Assembly: GCF_022809315.2 (NCBI RefSeq) | Contig: NZ_JAKZJU020000001.1 | Location: 1,240,001-1,304,000, forward strand | Direction of reading: 5' to 3' | DNA length: 64,000 bases | DNA from: Mesosutterella faecium | Lineage (GTDB): Bacteria; Pseudomonadota; Gammaproteobacteria; Burkholderiales; Burkholderiaceae_F | Shown here: piece after piece, positions 36,385-48,837 of the stretch | How the letters are laid out: the number at the start of each line of letters is the position of its first letter | Numbering within the stretch: position 1 is the first letter of the stretch | Notes under the pieces: model-generated | The model's database searches: none | Told to the model about the DNA's origin: nothing | Seen by the model: the letters and a program-made list of their open reading frames with translations, nothing else | Made by a program: the position numbers and the translations under genes

Positions 36385-36902
36385 GTTTTTCGGGACCACA
36401 AAGCTGAGGCCCGGATTTTACCAGGCCCAGGCGATGCAGGCGGCGTCAAGCATGTTGTTCTTCTGATGTCTGCGCACCGTATGCGCTTCACATCCTTGGG
36501 GATCGGAAGGCGTCCGTCGTGCCACAGCGCTTTCAATTTGCGGAAGCTGTGGTCCCCACCGAAGGCATGCATCAAAACGGAGCCCCGGGGCATGTTCGCA
36601 AGCCTTTCCAGCAGGTTTTCCTTCGAAATACGGAGCAGCCTCAGGTCTATTTTCCTGTTCTTGTAAAACCAACGATATCACAGTGAGTTTTGGCAAGGCC
36701 GATGCCGATGACAGCAGCGGGATTGTTTGTGAGGGTAAAATTCATGGCGGAGCGTTCCTTGGTAACGGATACCTCAGTTATAACCCCGGGCGGGGTTGTG
36801 TTCTGAGAAGCAGGGGCGCTCTTTTTGTTTTCCGCTACAGTTTTCATGCTGGATGGTCACCGCGAGTAAGGCCTCGCTGTACAGGGGCTGACCATCTCAT
36901 TA
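36385..36902 (-). pseudogene. Degenerate IS110-family copy (left end plus N-terminal third of transposase)
   Basis: Starts at the same left-end sequence as the intact element (outer end at about 36902). The transposase begins MNFTLTNNPAAVIGIGLAKTHCDIVGF, where the catalytic Asp of GIDLAK is replaced by Gly. Frameshifts follow; recognisable later segments (RHQKNNMLDAACIAWAW) are in another frame. It is truncated near residue 150, where it meets the IS3 fragment. It is close in sequence to the intact copy, so it is an older or decaying sister. Confidence 0.85.
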
Positions 36903-37271
36903 ATATCCAAGGCTCTACGAACAGTATTCGCTTAAGTAAGTAGTTGCTAAGCGAACTGATGAACATTCAGATGTTGTCCGGGGAGGGCATCACGCCTCTG
37001 CTCTCCGAAATCACGCAGAAGCACCTACAAATATTTGACTGCATGGTTGTGCCAAGGCACTCCATTTGACCTGCACAGTATATATTTCGCGGATTTCACA
37101 TTGGTAATAATTACAGTTTTTTTGAAGGGGCAGGTCCATGTAGTTTTGGGAAAGGCGTGTTTGAGTGCACTTTTTTTATTCATACAACCTCGTATCCCCA
37201 CCCTAGGAGGTTTATTCGTAGTACGCTCGGTTGTACTTAGTTTTATAATTGCTTTAAGACATACCATTATC
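36903..37271. other. Non-coding junction with unidentified transposase-like debris
   Basis: About 370 bases between the IS110 remnant and the next glycosyltransferase. A minus-strand frame (37025-37273) and a plus-strand frame through the same bases look like broken mobile-element coding sequence, but I cannot assign a family. No convincing promoter was seen for the downstream genes. Confidence 0.4.
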
Positions 37272-38480
37272 ATGAAATTTCAAATGTTAGAAACTACAAA
37301 AAGATATATTTATTTTTTCCTGAAATGCCAAATTCTATTATTAAAGATACTTCTGACGAGAAGTAAAACTAAACAACTCATTTTAGTAGATAATGTCAAG
37401 AATTTTATAAGCTTTTCTAGGAATTATCGTAAAATTAATTGCGACATTATTGCTGTAATTGCAGATGGAGGGGTAGGAGATTGCTTAATATACTTAAATT
37501 ATATTTATCATTTATATTTAAAATTAAATAAAAAAGTATTAATAGATTTTTATTTCAAAAGCAAGAAAACGCCAATAAATTTGTATAAAGTAGATGAAAA
37601 TTATATTCACACATTTTACGACAAAAAATTCATTAAGTTTTCTAAATTTATTTATCCTGTGATTATTCAGATGAAAGAGCGGTTTCCTAAGGTCATAAAG
37701 TGTGATAAATCATATATCAGAAGTGAACAATTAATAGATATATTAGAAAAATATAATAAATTTTATATAAATAATAGATTTTATTATGACTATTCACCTA
37801 GAATTGATGGTCTCTCTGCTCAATTTTCTCTGGCAGCGGGGTATAACAGAGTAACGCAACCAGACTTATTTCATTTGGTATCAATTAATGACATTGAAAT
37901 TACAATTGGTGTAGAAAACGAAAGAAAAATTCTAGAAAAATTTAAGCTTTTGAACTCAAAATTTATAACTTTTAATAGATCGGTAGATGCTGATAATAAT
38001 TCAGAAAATTCTACAAAATTATGGCCTAAATTTTATTACATTGAATTAATAAATAAAATAAAAAAATATTATCCTAATTTGACTATTGTTTTCCTAGGAC
38101 CAAAATACGAGGATTTACCGCTTGAAGGCATAAAGAATTTGAGCGGAAGAACAGATTTTAATGAATTGAAAGTATTGCTAAAAAATGCGATAATTCACAT
38201 CGGGCCTGAGGGGGGGATGATTCATTTACGACACGCTTTATCTAGAAAAGTTTCGTGTGTACTTTTCGGGCCAACATCAAAGTTGTTCTATGGTTACCAA
38301 GAAAATATTAATTTGCTAAATGAAAGTGTTTGTAAAGTTTCATGTGAATGGCTAATTGAAAATTGGCAAAGATTATGTTTAAATAATTGTACAAACGAAT
38401 GCAATAAATTATTAAACCTTAAACCTGATTTCGTGTTTTCTAAAATAGATAATGCTATTAAATTAGCAGGTGTTAATTAA
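37272..38480 (+). CDS. GT9-like (heptosyltransferase-fold) glycosyltransferase
   Basis: A 402-residue protein from ATG 37272; an in-frame upstream extension to 37035 runs through mobile-element debris and is rejected. There are about 80 N-terminal residues before the GT-B core. The core begins IIAVIADGGVGDCLIYLNYI (cf. the GxxGDxL motif of GT9), and the C-terminal domain has IIHIGPEGGMIHLRHAL, close to the GT9 donor-site motif, and CVLFGPTSKLFYGY. LOS-core heptosyl- or related transfer is inferred. AT-rich. It is followed after 24 bases by an ABC transporter gene. Confidence 0.78.
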   Translation: MKFQMLETTKRYIYFFLKCQILLLKILLTRSKTKQLILVDNVKNFISFSRNYRKINCDIIAVIADGGVGDCLIYLNYIYHLYLKLNKKVLIDFYFKSKKTPINLYKVDENYIHTFYDKKFIKFSKFIYPVIIQMKERFPKVIKCDKSYIRSEQLIDILEKYNKFYINNRFYYDYSPRIDGLSAQFSLAAGYNRVTQPDLFHLVSINDIEITIGVENERKILEKFKLLNSKFITFNRSVDADNNSENSTKLWPKFYYIELINKIKKYYPNLTIVFLGPKYEDLPLEGIKNLSGRTDFNELKVLLKNAIIHIGPEGGMIHLRHALSRKVSCVLFGPTSKLFYGYQENINLLNESVCKVSCEWLIENWQRLCLNNCTNECNKLLNLKPDFVFSKIDNAIKLAGVN

Positions 38481-38504
38481 CATAAAATTTGAAAATAACC
38501 TGTT

Positions 38505-40268
38505 ATGATAAAAACAATAAAGCAATTTGTATTGTCAAAAATTGATCCCGATATTCGGAGGTTAATGGGTTATTTTCCCCCTTATAAGTGGCGTATTATA
38601 TTTTCTGTCATATTCATGATATTGGCAGGACTGGGTTCTTCTTTAATTGCTAAATTATTAGGTTTACTTACAAATGTTGGTTTTTACGATCAGAAGGCAT
38701 GGATAATTATTGCGGCTCCTATAGGCCTGATTTTCATAGCATTGCTCAATGGTGGAAGTATGTTTATGAGCAATTATTTGTTGGGAGAAGTCAGTCAGGC
38801 AGTCCTACAAACTATTAGAAGCCAGATTTTCCATAGAATTCTTCGCTGGCCTAGCTCTTTGTATCAGACAAATTCTACGGGGATGGTTAGTTCTAAATTT
38901 GTTTTTGAGGCGAATTTTGGACTGTCAAATGCAACAAAGGCTTTCATCGTTCTGGTTAGAGATTCTTGTCAGGTTTTTGCTCTTACATTAATGCTAGTTT
39001 GGCATAACGCACTTTTGTCTATAGTGTGTTTGATTATAGGGCCTATGGTTATTTATTTGTTGAGGTTTATATCTTCCAAATTGAAATCAATTATGGCTTC
39101 AAGCCAAATGTCTATAGCAGTGTTGCTAGTCCGCGTAAAAGAAGCTTATGAAGCTCACCAGTTGATCAAAGTTTCTGGAACTTATCCAGCTGAAATCGAA
39201 AAATTTTCAAAGATAAATAGAGAAATAAAAAATTTAAAATTAAGAATGACACGTGTGAGTTCTTTAGGAACTCCTGCTACTCAATTTATTTGTATGTTTG
39301 GAGTTGCTGTTGTTTTAACTATGGCAATGATTCAAACACAACTGGGCATGTTGACTTTGGGTGATTTCGTTACTTTTCTTGCTGCTTTGCTTTTGATAAT
39401 GCCTCCCCTTAGACATTTGACAGGGCTCAACTCAAGCTTTGTCATGATGAAAGTAGCTGCAAATAGTATTTTTGATACCTTAGATCAACCTTTAGAGCCT
39501 GATAATGGTCAAATTTCGATTTCATCGGCTAAAGGAAATCTCGAGTTTAAACATGTATGCTTGAAGTATCCTAACTCTACTGATTACGCAGTCCATGATT
39601 TTAATTTAAAAGTTAATTCTGGAGATTGTATTGCATTGGTTGGTTTATCAGGCTCGGGGAAGTCTTCTGTAGTAAATTTAATACCTCGATTTTGGAATCC
39701 ATCCTCTGGGAATATTTACCTGGATGGGATTGATACTCAGAATATTTCGTTGAAATCATTGAGAAATCAAATATCAATAGTATCTCAAGATGTAATACTA
39801 TTTGATGACACAATTAGGGCAAATATTGTTTATGGATCTCCTAATGCTACTGAGGAAGAAATAAACGAAGCAGTAAGAGCCTCAGCACTAGAAGATTTTA
39901 TTTCTTCCCTATCTTTAGGTCTCGATACACCAATAGGTGAAGCTGGTGATAGATTGTCTGGTGGACAAAAGCAACGTATTTCAATCGCTAGGGCCATTCT
40001 GAAAAAAGCTCCAATTTTAATTTTTGACGAAGCTACCAGTGCGTTAGATAGTGTGAGTGAAAACCAGATAAAAACTTCTTTATCTCGCCTAATGAAAGGA
40101 AAGACAACATTTGTTGTAGCACATCGTTTATCAACTATCGATATTGCAGATTATGTAGTAGTTATGTCTAAAGGAACTATTGCTGAATTTGGGAAACCTT
40201 CCGTTTTATTTAATAAGAATGGTCTGTTCACGCATCTGTGTAAGCTTCAAAATATTAAAATATTTTGA
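38505..40268 (+). CDS. MsbA-like ABC exporter half-transporter, first of a tandem pair
   Basis: A 587-residue fused exporter. The transmembrane domain has about six helices (residues 25-310), and the C-terminal ATPase has Walker A GLSGSGKSS, signature LSGGQKQR, Walker B ILIFDEATS with the catalytic Glu, and H-loop VVAHRLST. This places it in the MsbA/lipid A-core flippase-like group. It is followed after 9 bases by a paralogue of nearly equal length. Both lie between glycosyltransferase genes, so the cargo is probably a lipid-linked oligosaccharide or lipid A-core. It could work as a homodimer or as a heterodimer with its neighbour. Confidence 0.85.
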   Translation: MIKTIKQFVLSKIDPDIRRLMGYFPPYKWRIIFSVIFMILAGLGSSLIAKLLGLLTNVGFYDQKAWIIIAAPIGLIFIALLNGGSMFMSNYLLGEVSQAVLQTIRSQIFHRILRWPSSLYQTNSTGMVSSKFVFEANFGLSNATKAFIVLVRDSCQVFALTLMLVWHNALLSIVCLIIGPMVIYLLRFISSKLKSIMASSQMSIAVLLVRVKEAYEAHQLIKVSGTYPAEIEKFSKINREIKNLKLRMTRVSSLGTPATQFICMFGVAVVLTMAMIQTQLGMLTLGDFVTFLAALLLIMPPLRHLTGLNSSFVMMKVAANSIFDTLDQPLEPDNGQISISSAKGNLEFKHVCLKYPNSTDYAVHDFNLKVNSGDCIALVGLSGSGKSSVVNLIPRFWNPSSGNIYLDGIDTQNISLKSLRNQISIVSQDVILFDDTIRANIVYGSPNATEEEINEAVRASALEDFISSLSLGLDTPIGEAGDRLSGGQKQRISIARAILKKAPILIFDEATSALDSVSENQIKTSLSRLMKGKTTFVVAHRLSTIDIADYVVVMSKGTIAEFGKPSVLFNKNGLFTHLCKLQNIKIF

Positions 40269-40277
40269 TTATATAAA

Positions 40278-42023
40278 ATGAATTTTATATTAAATAAAAT
40301 AGATCCTGTTCTCATACGTCTTTTTAGGTATTTGATACCATATAAAAAGCAATTGGCTCTTTCCGTTATATTTTTAATAGGTAGCGCTAGTACTTCGTCT
40401 CTAACTGCTACTTTACTAGGAAAACTAACAGATTTGGGATTCTATCAACAAGAAAAGTGGGTTATTGTAGCTGCGCCCATTGCTTTGCTGATAGTTTCAT
40501 TTTTATATGCTTTCTGTACAGTAATGAGTTCATATGTAATGACAGATATAAGTGAGTCTGTCCTTGTGGGTCTTCGAACAAATTTATTTTCTAATATTTT
40601 AAATTGGCCTTCTGTTGAATATCAAAATCATAGTACAGGACTTGTTAGTTCGAAGTTTGTAAATGAAGCGTCTATTGCTCTTGGTGGAGCAACAGAGTCT
40701 CTAATTATTTTAATTAGAGATTCTCTGCAGGTACTTTCATTGTTGTGTGTTTTATTTTGGTATAACTGGCAACTTACGCTTGTTACTTTTATTGTTGGCC
40801 CTGGTTTAGTTTTTATCCTAAGAAAAATATCTAAGCGTATGCGAAAAATTGTAAAAGAGAGTCAGTCAACTTTAGCCATAATGATTGGAAGGGTACAAGA
40901 ATCTTATTCGTCGGAAAAATTAGTGAAAATCTCGAATACCTATGATGTTGAGGAAAATAAGTTTAAATTTATAAATGAAGGAATAAAAAAATGTGCTATT
41001 AAAACCATAAAAATGCAGAGTATAGGTACCCCCTTAACTCAAATATTAACTATGATTGCTGTTGCATTTGTTGTAGCCGTTGCTTTAACTGAAGCACATA
41101 ACGGATTACTTTCTATCGGTGATTTTATAACCTTTTTATCAGCTATGCTTTTAATGAAGGCACCGATCCAACACCTCGCGGGTTTGAATGCAACCTTTGC
41201 AAGTATTTCTGTAGCAGCAAAAAGTATTTTTGAAATGTTGGATACAAAAACAGAAAGCGATGACGGAACGATCAATTTAAATAATTGCAAAGGTGAATTC
41301 TCTTTTGAACATGTTTTCTTAAGATATCCTGGCCAAACTGATTATGCTTTAAATGATATTAATTTAAAAGTTTCTTCTGGAGAGCACGTTGCACTTGTAG
41401 GTCTTTCTGGCTCTGGAAAATCTTCTTTTGTGAACTTGCTTCCTCGTTATTGGGACGTTTCTTCAGGTGAAATATTTTTAGATGGAAGAAACATTAAAGA
41501 ATATACTTTAAAAAGTTTACGGAGTCAGATTGCAATTGTTTCTCAGGACGTTATTCTTTTCGACGATACAATTAGGAACAATATTACGTATGGATGTAAT
41601 TCTGTCTCAACTGATACCCTGAATAAAGCTATTGATGGTGCTTCTTTAAGAGATTTTATTAATAGCCTGCCTCAAGGCTTAGACACACCTGTTGGCGAGG
41701 CTGGTCATTTATTATCCGGAGGTCAGAAACAGCGTATTTCTATTGCACGTGCTCTGCTCAAAGATGCCCCTATTCTTATTTTGGATGAAGCCACCAGTGC
41801 GCTTGATAGTGAAAATGAATATACCATCAAAAATGCATTAAAGCTCTTAACTAAAGGTAAAACTACTTTTACGGTGGCCCATCGATTATCTACAATTGAC
41901 GATGCGGATAAGATTGTTGTTCTGTCAAATGGAAGGATTTCTCAAATTGGAACGAATGAAGAGCTATTACAAAATAAAGATGGTATTTATTGGCAATTAT
42001 GTCATTTTCAAGGCCGTATTTAA
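40278..42023 (+). CDS. MsbA-like ABC exporter half-transporter, second of a tandem pair
   Basis: A 581-residue paralogue of the preceding protein. The N-terminus (NFILNKIDPVLIRLFRYLIPYK) and the transmembrane domain align along their length. The ATPase motifs GLSGSGKSS, LSGGQKQR, ILILDEATS and VAHRLST are all canonical, so neither partner has a degenerate site. The 9-bp gap to the first gene and 2-bp gap to the next suggest one transcript. One of the two may be the essential MsbA and the other specialised; sequence alone does not say which. Confidence 0.85.
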   Translation: MNFILNKIDPVLIRLFRYLIPYKKQLALSVIFLIGSASTSSLTATLLGKLTDLGFYQQEKWVIVAAPIALLIVSFLYAFCTVMSSYVMTDISESVLVGLRTNLFSNILNWPSVEYQNHSTGLVSSKFVNEASIALGGATESLIILIRDSLQVLSLLCVLFWYNWQLTLVTFIVGPGLVFILRKISKRMRKIVKESQSTLAIMIGRVQESYSSEKLVKISNTYDVEENKFKFINEGIKKCAIKTIKMQSIGTPLTQILTMIAVAFVVAVALTEAHNGLLSIGDFITFLSAMLLMKAPIQHLAGLNATFASISVAAKSIFEMLDTKTESDDGTINLNNCKGEFSFEHVFLRYPGQTDYALNDINLKVSSGEHVALVGLSGSGKSSFVNLLPRYWDVSSGEIFLDGRNIKEYTLKSLRSQIAIVSQDVILFDDTIRNNITYGCNSVSTDTLNKAIDGASLRDFINSLPQGLDTPVGEAGHLLSGGQKQRISIARALLKDAPILILDEATSALDSENEYTIKNALKLLTKGKTTFTVAHRLSTIDDADKIVVLSNGRISQIGTNEELLQNKDGIYWQLCHFQGRI

Positions 42024-42025
42024 AT

Positions 42026-43198
42026 ATGATTAATAAATTACAAAATTTTGAACTTTGGCTTTGTCAACTTTTAAAATATATTAATAAAAAGCGCTTATTC
42101 TTTTTTAGAAAAATTCGTCTATTTTTTTCAGATAATTTTCATAGAATCAATCACTCTTTTAAGGCGCCGGCCACTTCTGTTTTATTAATAACTGTTAATG
42201 AGCGCTTTGGTGATGAACTTTACGTTAAAGGTCTTGCATATTCACTTTCTAAATGTGGTATAGATGTTTCTATTGCTACATTATCTTCAGTCTCACCACG
42301 TTTTATTACGTTACCTTTTATTAGCTATGTTTTTGTTTTAGATTCTTTCAAAGATCTGAAATATTTAAAAACAAAAAAATTTTCTGTAGCTGTTGATTTA
42401 GAGTACATAAATTGCCGGCATTGGAGAGAAAGGCAACCGCTATTAAATAACTTAGATTGTTATACAATTACCACTTCAGAATTATGCTCGTCATTGAATT
42501 TATTTGATGATTTTATTTCTTATCGAGCGGTACCGCATATATCACAGCGATTAAACTTGATTTATAAAAGGCTGACTTTAGATCTATCTTTATCCAAAAT
42601 CTCTCCCTATATAGATTTTTCTAGCGATGATTATTGCTGGGCTAAAAATTTTATAAAGAATATTAATTCCAAACGTGTTATTTATTTTAATACTGTAGCT
42701 GGTGATAATGATAGATGGTTTTCAATTCGTCAAATACATTCAATGATTCAATCAATTGCTAAATTTAATAATTATAATGTTATTTTAAATTCAAGTTTTT
42801 TTGATCAAAGAGAATTGCCAAAAAATTACTATTTATTGCCAAAGATTTCTTTTCCTAAATTGTGTGCATTAATTAAATTCTGCTCCGTTGTTATAACACC
42901 CGACACTAGTGTTACTCATATAGCCAACGCTTTTAATATACCTTCATTTGTTGTTTTCCCACCCAATGATAGAGATTATTTTCATGAATATTCCGCTGCA
43001 CAAGCTTGGGGATCTTTTTCAGATCATTCAGTTACCTTGACTACTGATGATGATAATTTGATAATTGACCCATTTGGGTTTGGCTATCCTAACCGTAAAG
43101 CTAGACCCTTAAATACTGTTGATAGTACTTATCTATGCAGTAACTTAGAAAGATTTTTATCAAAAATAAATGAGGTATATGTTCATGAAAAAATTTGA
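42026..43198 (+). CDS. GT9-like (heptosyltransferase-fold) glycosyltransferase
   Basis: A 390-residue protein from ATG 42026, 2 bases after the ABC gene stop. An extended N-terminal basic/aromatic segment (1-50) precedes the GT-B core, which starts SVLLITVNERFGDELYVKGLAYSL. The C-terminal donor-site motif is VVITPDTSVTHIANAFNIPSF followed by VVFPPND. D-T-S-x-x-H-x-A is the typical GT9 heptosyltransferase signature. Its last 14 bases overlap the start of the heptose kinase gene, tying it to ADP-heptose metabolism. Confidence 0.8.
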   Translation: MINKLQNFELWLCQLLKYINKKRLFFFRKIRLFFSDNFHRINHSFKAPATSVLLITVNERFGDELYVKGLAYSLSKCGIDVSIATLSSVSPRFITLPFISYVFVLDSFKDLKYLKTKKFSVAVDLEYINCRHWRERQPLLNNLDCYTITTSELCSSLNLFDDFISYRAVPHISQRLNLIYKRLTLDLSLSKISPYIDFSSDDYCWAKNFIKNINSKRVIYFNTVAGDNDRWFSIRQIHSMIQSIAKFNNYNVILNSSFFDQRELPKNYYLLPKISFPKLCALIKFCSVVITPDTSVTHIANAFNIPSFVVFPPNDRDYFHEYSAAQAWGSFSDHSVTLTTDDDNLIIDPFGFGYPNRKARPLNTVDSTYLCSNLERFLSKINEVYVHEKI

Positions 43199-44132
43199 TT
43201 TTTCCAATGTTAAAGTATTGGTTTGCGGTGACGCAATGTTGGATCGATATTGGTTTGGTGATGCCGACCGTTTATCCCCGGAAGCACCGGTTCCGATTGT
43301 AAAAATTGTTAGAGAAGAAAAAAGATTAGGTGGAGCAGCAAATGTTGCGTTAAATATCGCTAAACTGGGGGCTAAATGTATTCTCCTTTCAGTTTGTGGC
43401 GAAGACAATGCAGGAAAAGAATTTCGTAATTTATTGAATGTTGATAACGTTACACCTTCTTTAATAGTAGATCACACTGTTCCAACGATTGAAAAACTTA
43501 GGATTATTGCCCGTCAACAGCAAATGCTTCGTGCTGATTTTGAGCAGTTGCCTTGCGAGGATGCTTTAATCGGGATAAGTCAAAATTTTAGAAAGCTAAT
43601 ATCCCAAGTTTCTATTGTTGTTTTATCGGATTATAGAAAAGGCGTTTTATCTAATGTTGCATCGATGATTACATCGTGCAAAGAAAAGAAAATACCGGTA
43701 CTTATTGATCCCAAAGGAGATGATTGGTCAGCTTATAGAGGTGCAACTTTAATTACACCAAATAAAAGTGAACTAAAAAGAATTGTTGGGTCCTGGAGAT
43801 CTGAAGCGGATTTGCGCTTAAGAACACAAAGACTCCGTGAGTCTCTTGAATTAGAGTACATCCTTCTGACTCGTTCAGAAGAAGGCATGACTCTTTTTTC
43901 TGCTGATGAAGAAATTAATTTCAAAGCTCAAGCACGTGAAGTATTTGATGTGTCTGGGGCTGGAGATACCGTTATTGCTGTTCTAGCCACTTTGCTCGGG
44001 GCAGGTGTTCCGTTGCATGAATCTGTGAGGCTTTCTAATAAAGCCGGTGGAATTGTTGTCGGGAAATTGGGTACAGCTGCTATAACCTTAGATGAATTGA
44101 TGGCTGATGAGCCTGATACTTTGGGTGTTTAA
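43185..44132 (+). CDS. hldA: D-glycero-beta-D-manno-heptose-7-phosphate kinase
   Basis: A PfkB/ribokinase-family kinase of about 315 residues that phosphorylates heptose-7-phosphate at C1 in ADP-heptose synthesis for the LPS inner core. It corresponds to the N-terminal kinase domain of HldE (RfaE) without the adenylyltransferase domain. Visible features are GDAMLDRYWFGDADRLSPEAPVP, RLGGAANVALNIAKLGA, LSDYRKGVLS and VSGAGDT with catalytic Asp261. The start at 43185 follows GAGGT by 9 bases; ATGs at 43170 and 43179 are alternatives. It is the last gene of the AT-rich block. A separate hldC would be expected elsewhere. Confidence 0.88.
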   Translation: MKKFDFSNVKVLVCGDAMLDRYWFGDADRLSPEAPVPIVKIVREEKRLGGAANVALNIAKLGAKCILLSVCGEDNAGKEFRNLLNVDNVTPSLIVDHTVPTIEKLRIIARQQQMLRADFEQLPCEDALIGISQNFRKLISQVSIVVLSDYRKGVLSNVASMITSCKEKKIPVLIDPKGDDWSAYRGATLITPNKSELKRIVGSWRSEADLRLRTQRLRESLELEYILLTRSEEGMTLFSADEEINFKAQAREVFDVSGAGDTVIAVLATLLGAGVPLHESVRLSNKAGGIVVGKLGTAAITLDELMADEPDTLGV

Positions 44133-44243
44133 AGTGTCTGTAAATTAAGTGTACAATGTTAAAAATTTATGCTTTTAAGCCGTGCGCCCCGTAAGCGAGA
44201 ACTCCGTTTTTCTCCAACGGGACCGTTTTTTGTGGAGAATTAA

Positions 44244-45443
44244 GTGAGTTTGCTTATTCAGGACAGCCGCCCGCAAGCAGTTCTGGCTCTTGGCGATGGG
44301 ACAACTTTTATTGGTCGTTCCATTGGTGCTCCTGGCAAAGTCATTGCGGAGGTTGTGTTCAACACCGCCATGACCGGATATCAGGAAATCTTGACAGATC
44401 CTTCCTACACCGGTCAAATTGTCAACCTGACGTACCCTCACATCGGCAATGTGGGCGTAAATTCAGAAGACGTTGAATCGTCTAGAGTTTATGCCTCCGG
44501 GCTTGTGATCGAGGCCTTGTCTCCTGTTGTTTCAAATTTCAGGGCGCAATCCTCTCTTTCCGACTATCTAAAAGCATCAGGCGTAGTCGGCATATCTGAC
44601 ATTGACAACAGGGCTCTCACACAGATCATTCGTGACAATGGCGCCCAGTCCGGCTGTATCCTTGTGGCTGCTAACGGCTCTTTGACTCAGGAAGAAATTG
44701 ACGAAGCTGTCGATTCGGCGAAGAGCTACGGCGGAATGGTAGGTCAGGATCTTGCTCAGAAAGTGACGACGGATAAGCCTTACGACTGGACCGAAGGGAC
44801 ATGGCAGTTTAACAACAAGGACGGGTCTACGAGTTACAACCACCCGGAGCTTCCCCTTCACATCGTCGCCTACGATTTCGGCATCAAGACCAACATCCTT
44901 CGCCTTCTGGCAGACCAGGGCATGAAGGTTACGGTTGTTCCGGCCAAGACTTCGCCGGAGGACGCTCTGAAATACAATCCGGACGGCATTTTCTTCTCGA
45001 ACGGTCCCGGTGATCCGGAACCCTGCACCTATGCCATTGAAGCCGCGAGAGTCTTCCTTAAAAAGAAAATCCCGTTTTTCGGCATCTGCCTCGGCCATCA
45101 GATTCTGGGACTGGCGCTGGGCGGCAAGACGGTCAAGATGAAGTGCGGGCATCACGGCGCCAATCATCCGGTTGTAGATCTCGAAAACAAGAGGGTTTAC
45201 ATCACCAGCCAGAATCACGGATTCGCCGTTGATGCGGACTCTCTGCCCTCCAATGTCAAAGTCACGCACAAGTCTTTGTTCGACGGAAGCCTGCAGGGCA
45301 TTGAGGTGACGGACACCCCGGCTTTCAGCTTCCAGGGGCATCCGGAAGCGAGTCCTGGACCTCAGGACATCCGCCCGCTTTTCCAGAAATTCGGGCAGAT
45401 GGTCAGAGAATACGCAGCCAACAAACAGGCTCAGCAGGGCTGA
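44244..45443 (+). CDS. carA: Carbamoyl-phosphate synthase small (glutaminase) subunit
   Basis: Hydrolyses glutamine and channels ammonia to CarB for carbamoyl phosphate (arginine and pyrimidine synthesis). The 399-residue protein starts at GTG 44244 with a TGGAGAA site 6 bases upstream. The N-terminal CPSase_sm_chain domain contains [16 protein letters not shown], and the class I amidotransferase domain has the nucleophile Cys in [14 protein letters not shown] and the His/Glu pair in [11 protein letters not shown]. Base composition shifts within this gene from AT-rich at the 5' end to GC-rich, marking the right edge of the low-GC block. It precedes carB by 24 bases. Confidence 0.96.
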   Translation: MSLLIQDSRPQAVLALGDGTTFIGRSIGAPGKVIAEVVFNTAMTGYQEILTDPSYTGQIVNLTYPHIGNVGVNSEDVESSRVYASGLVIEALSPVVSNFRAQSSLSDYLKASGVVGISDIDNRALTQIIRDNGAQSGCILVAANGSLTQEEIDEAVDSAKSYGGMVGQDLAQKVTTDKPYDWTEGTWQFNNKDGSTSYNHPELPLHIVAYDFGIKTNILRLLADQGMKVTVVPAKTSPEDALKYNPDGIFFSNGPGDPEPCTYAIEAARVFLKKKIPFFGICLGHQILGLALGGKTVKMKCGHHGANHPVVDLENKRVYITSQNHGFAVDADSLPSNVKVTHKSLFDGSLQGIEVTDTPAFSFQGHPEASPGPQDIRPLFQKFGQMVREYAANKQAQQG

Positions 45444-45467
45444 GGCCATTGAACAGGACAGTAAAAA

Positions 45468-48692
<3,225 letters not shown>

Positions 48693-48719
48693 TCCTGCGA
48701 TTAAAGCGAAACCTCATCC

Positions 48720-48757
48720 GGCCAGGGCTCCCTTCATGCGGAGAGCCCTGGCCTTTA
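48720..48757 (+). terminator. Terminator after carB
   Basis: Perfect 11-bp stem ggccagggctc (48720-48730) / gagccctggcc (48743-48753) followed by TTT and an A/T stretch. Confidence 0.75.
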
Positions 48758-48837
48758 AAATTTCGGGAACAAAACCATTTAGAATGATTCAGCTTCATTA
48801 AAGCCCTGTTCCCGCTTGTTTCCTCCTGGCCGGCTCG

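Noticed and set aside
36903..37271. N-terminal extension of the glycosyltransferase starting at 37035
   Set aside because: The upstream codons run through mobile-element debris that also has an opposing transposase-like frame; ATG 37272 fits the glycosyltransferase better.
44152..44157. TACAAT as a carA promoter
   Set aside because: No acceptable -35 at proper spacing and position immediately after the kinase stop; kept only as a weak possibility.
23090..44200. CRISPR array, prophage or toxin-antitoxin system in the low-GC block
   Set aside because: Searched by eye for regular short repeats, phage structural genes and small paired genes; repeats found are all explained by insertion sequences.
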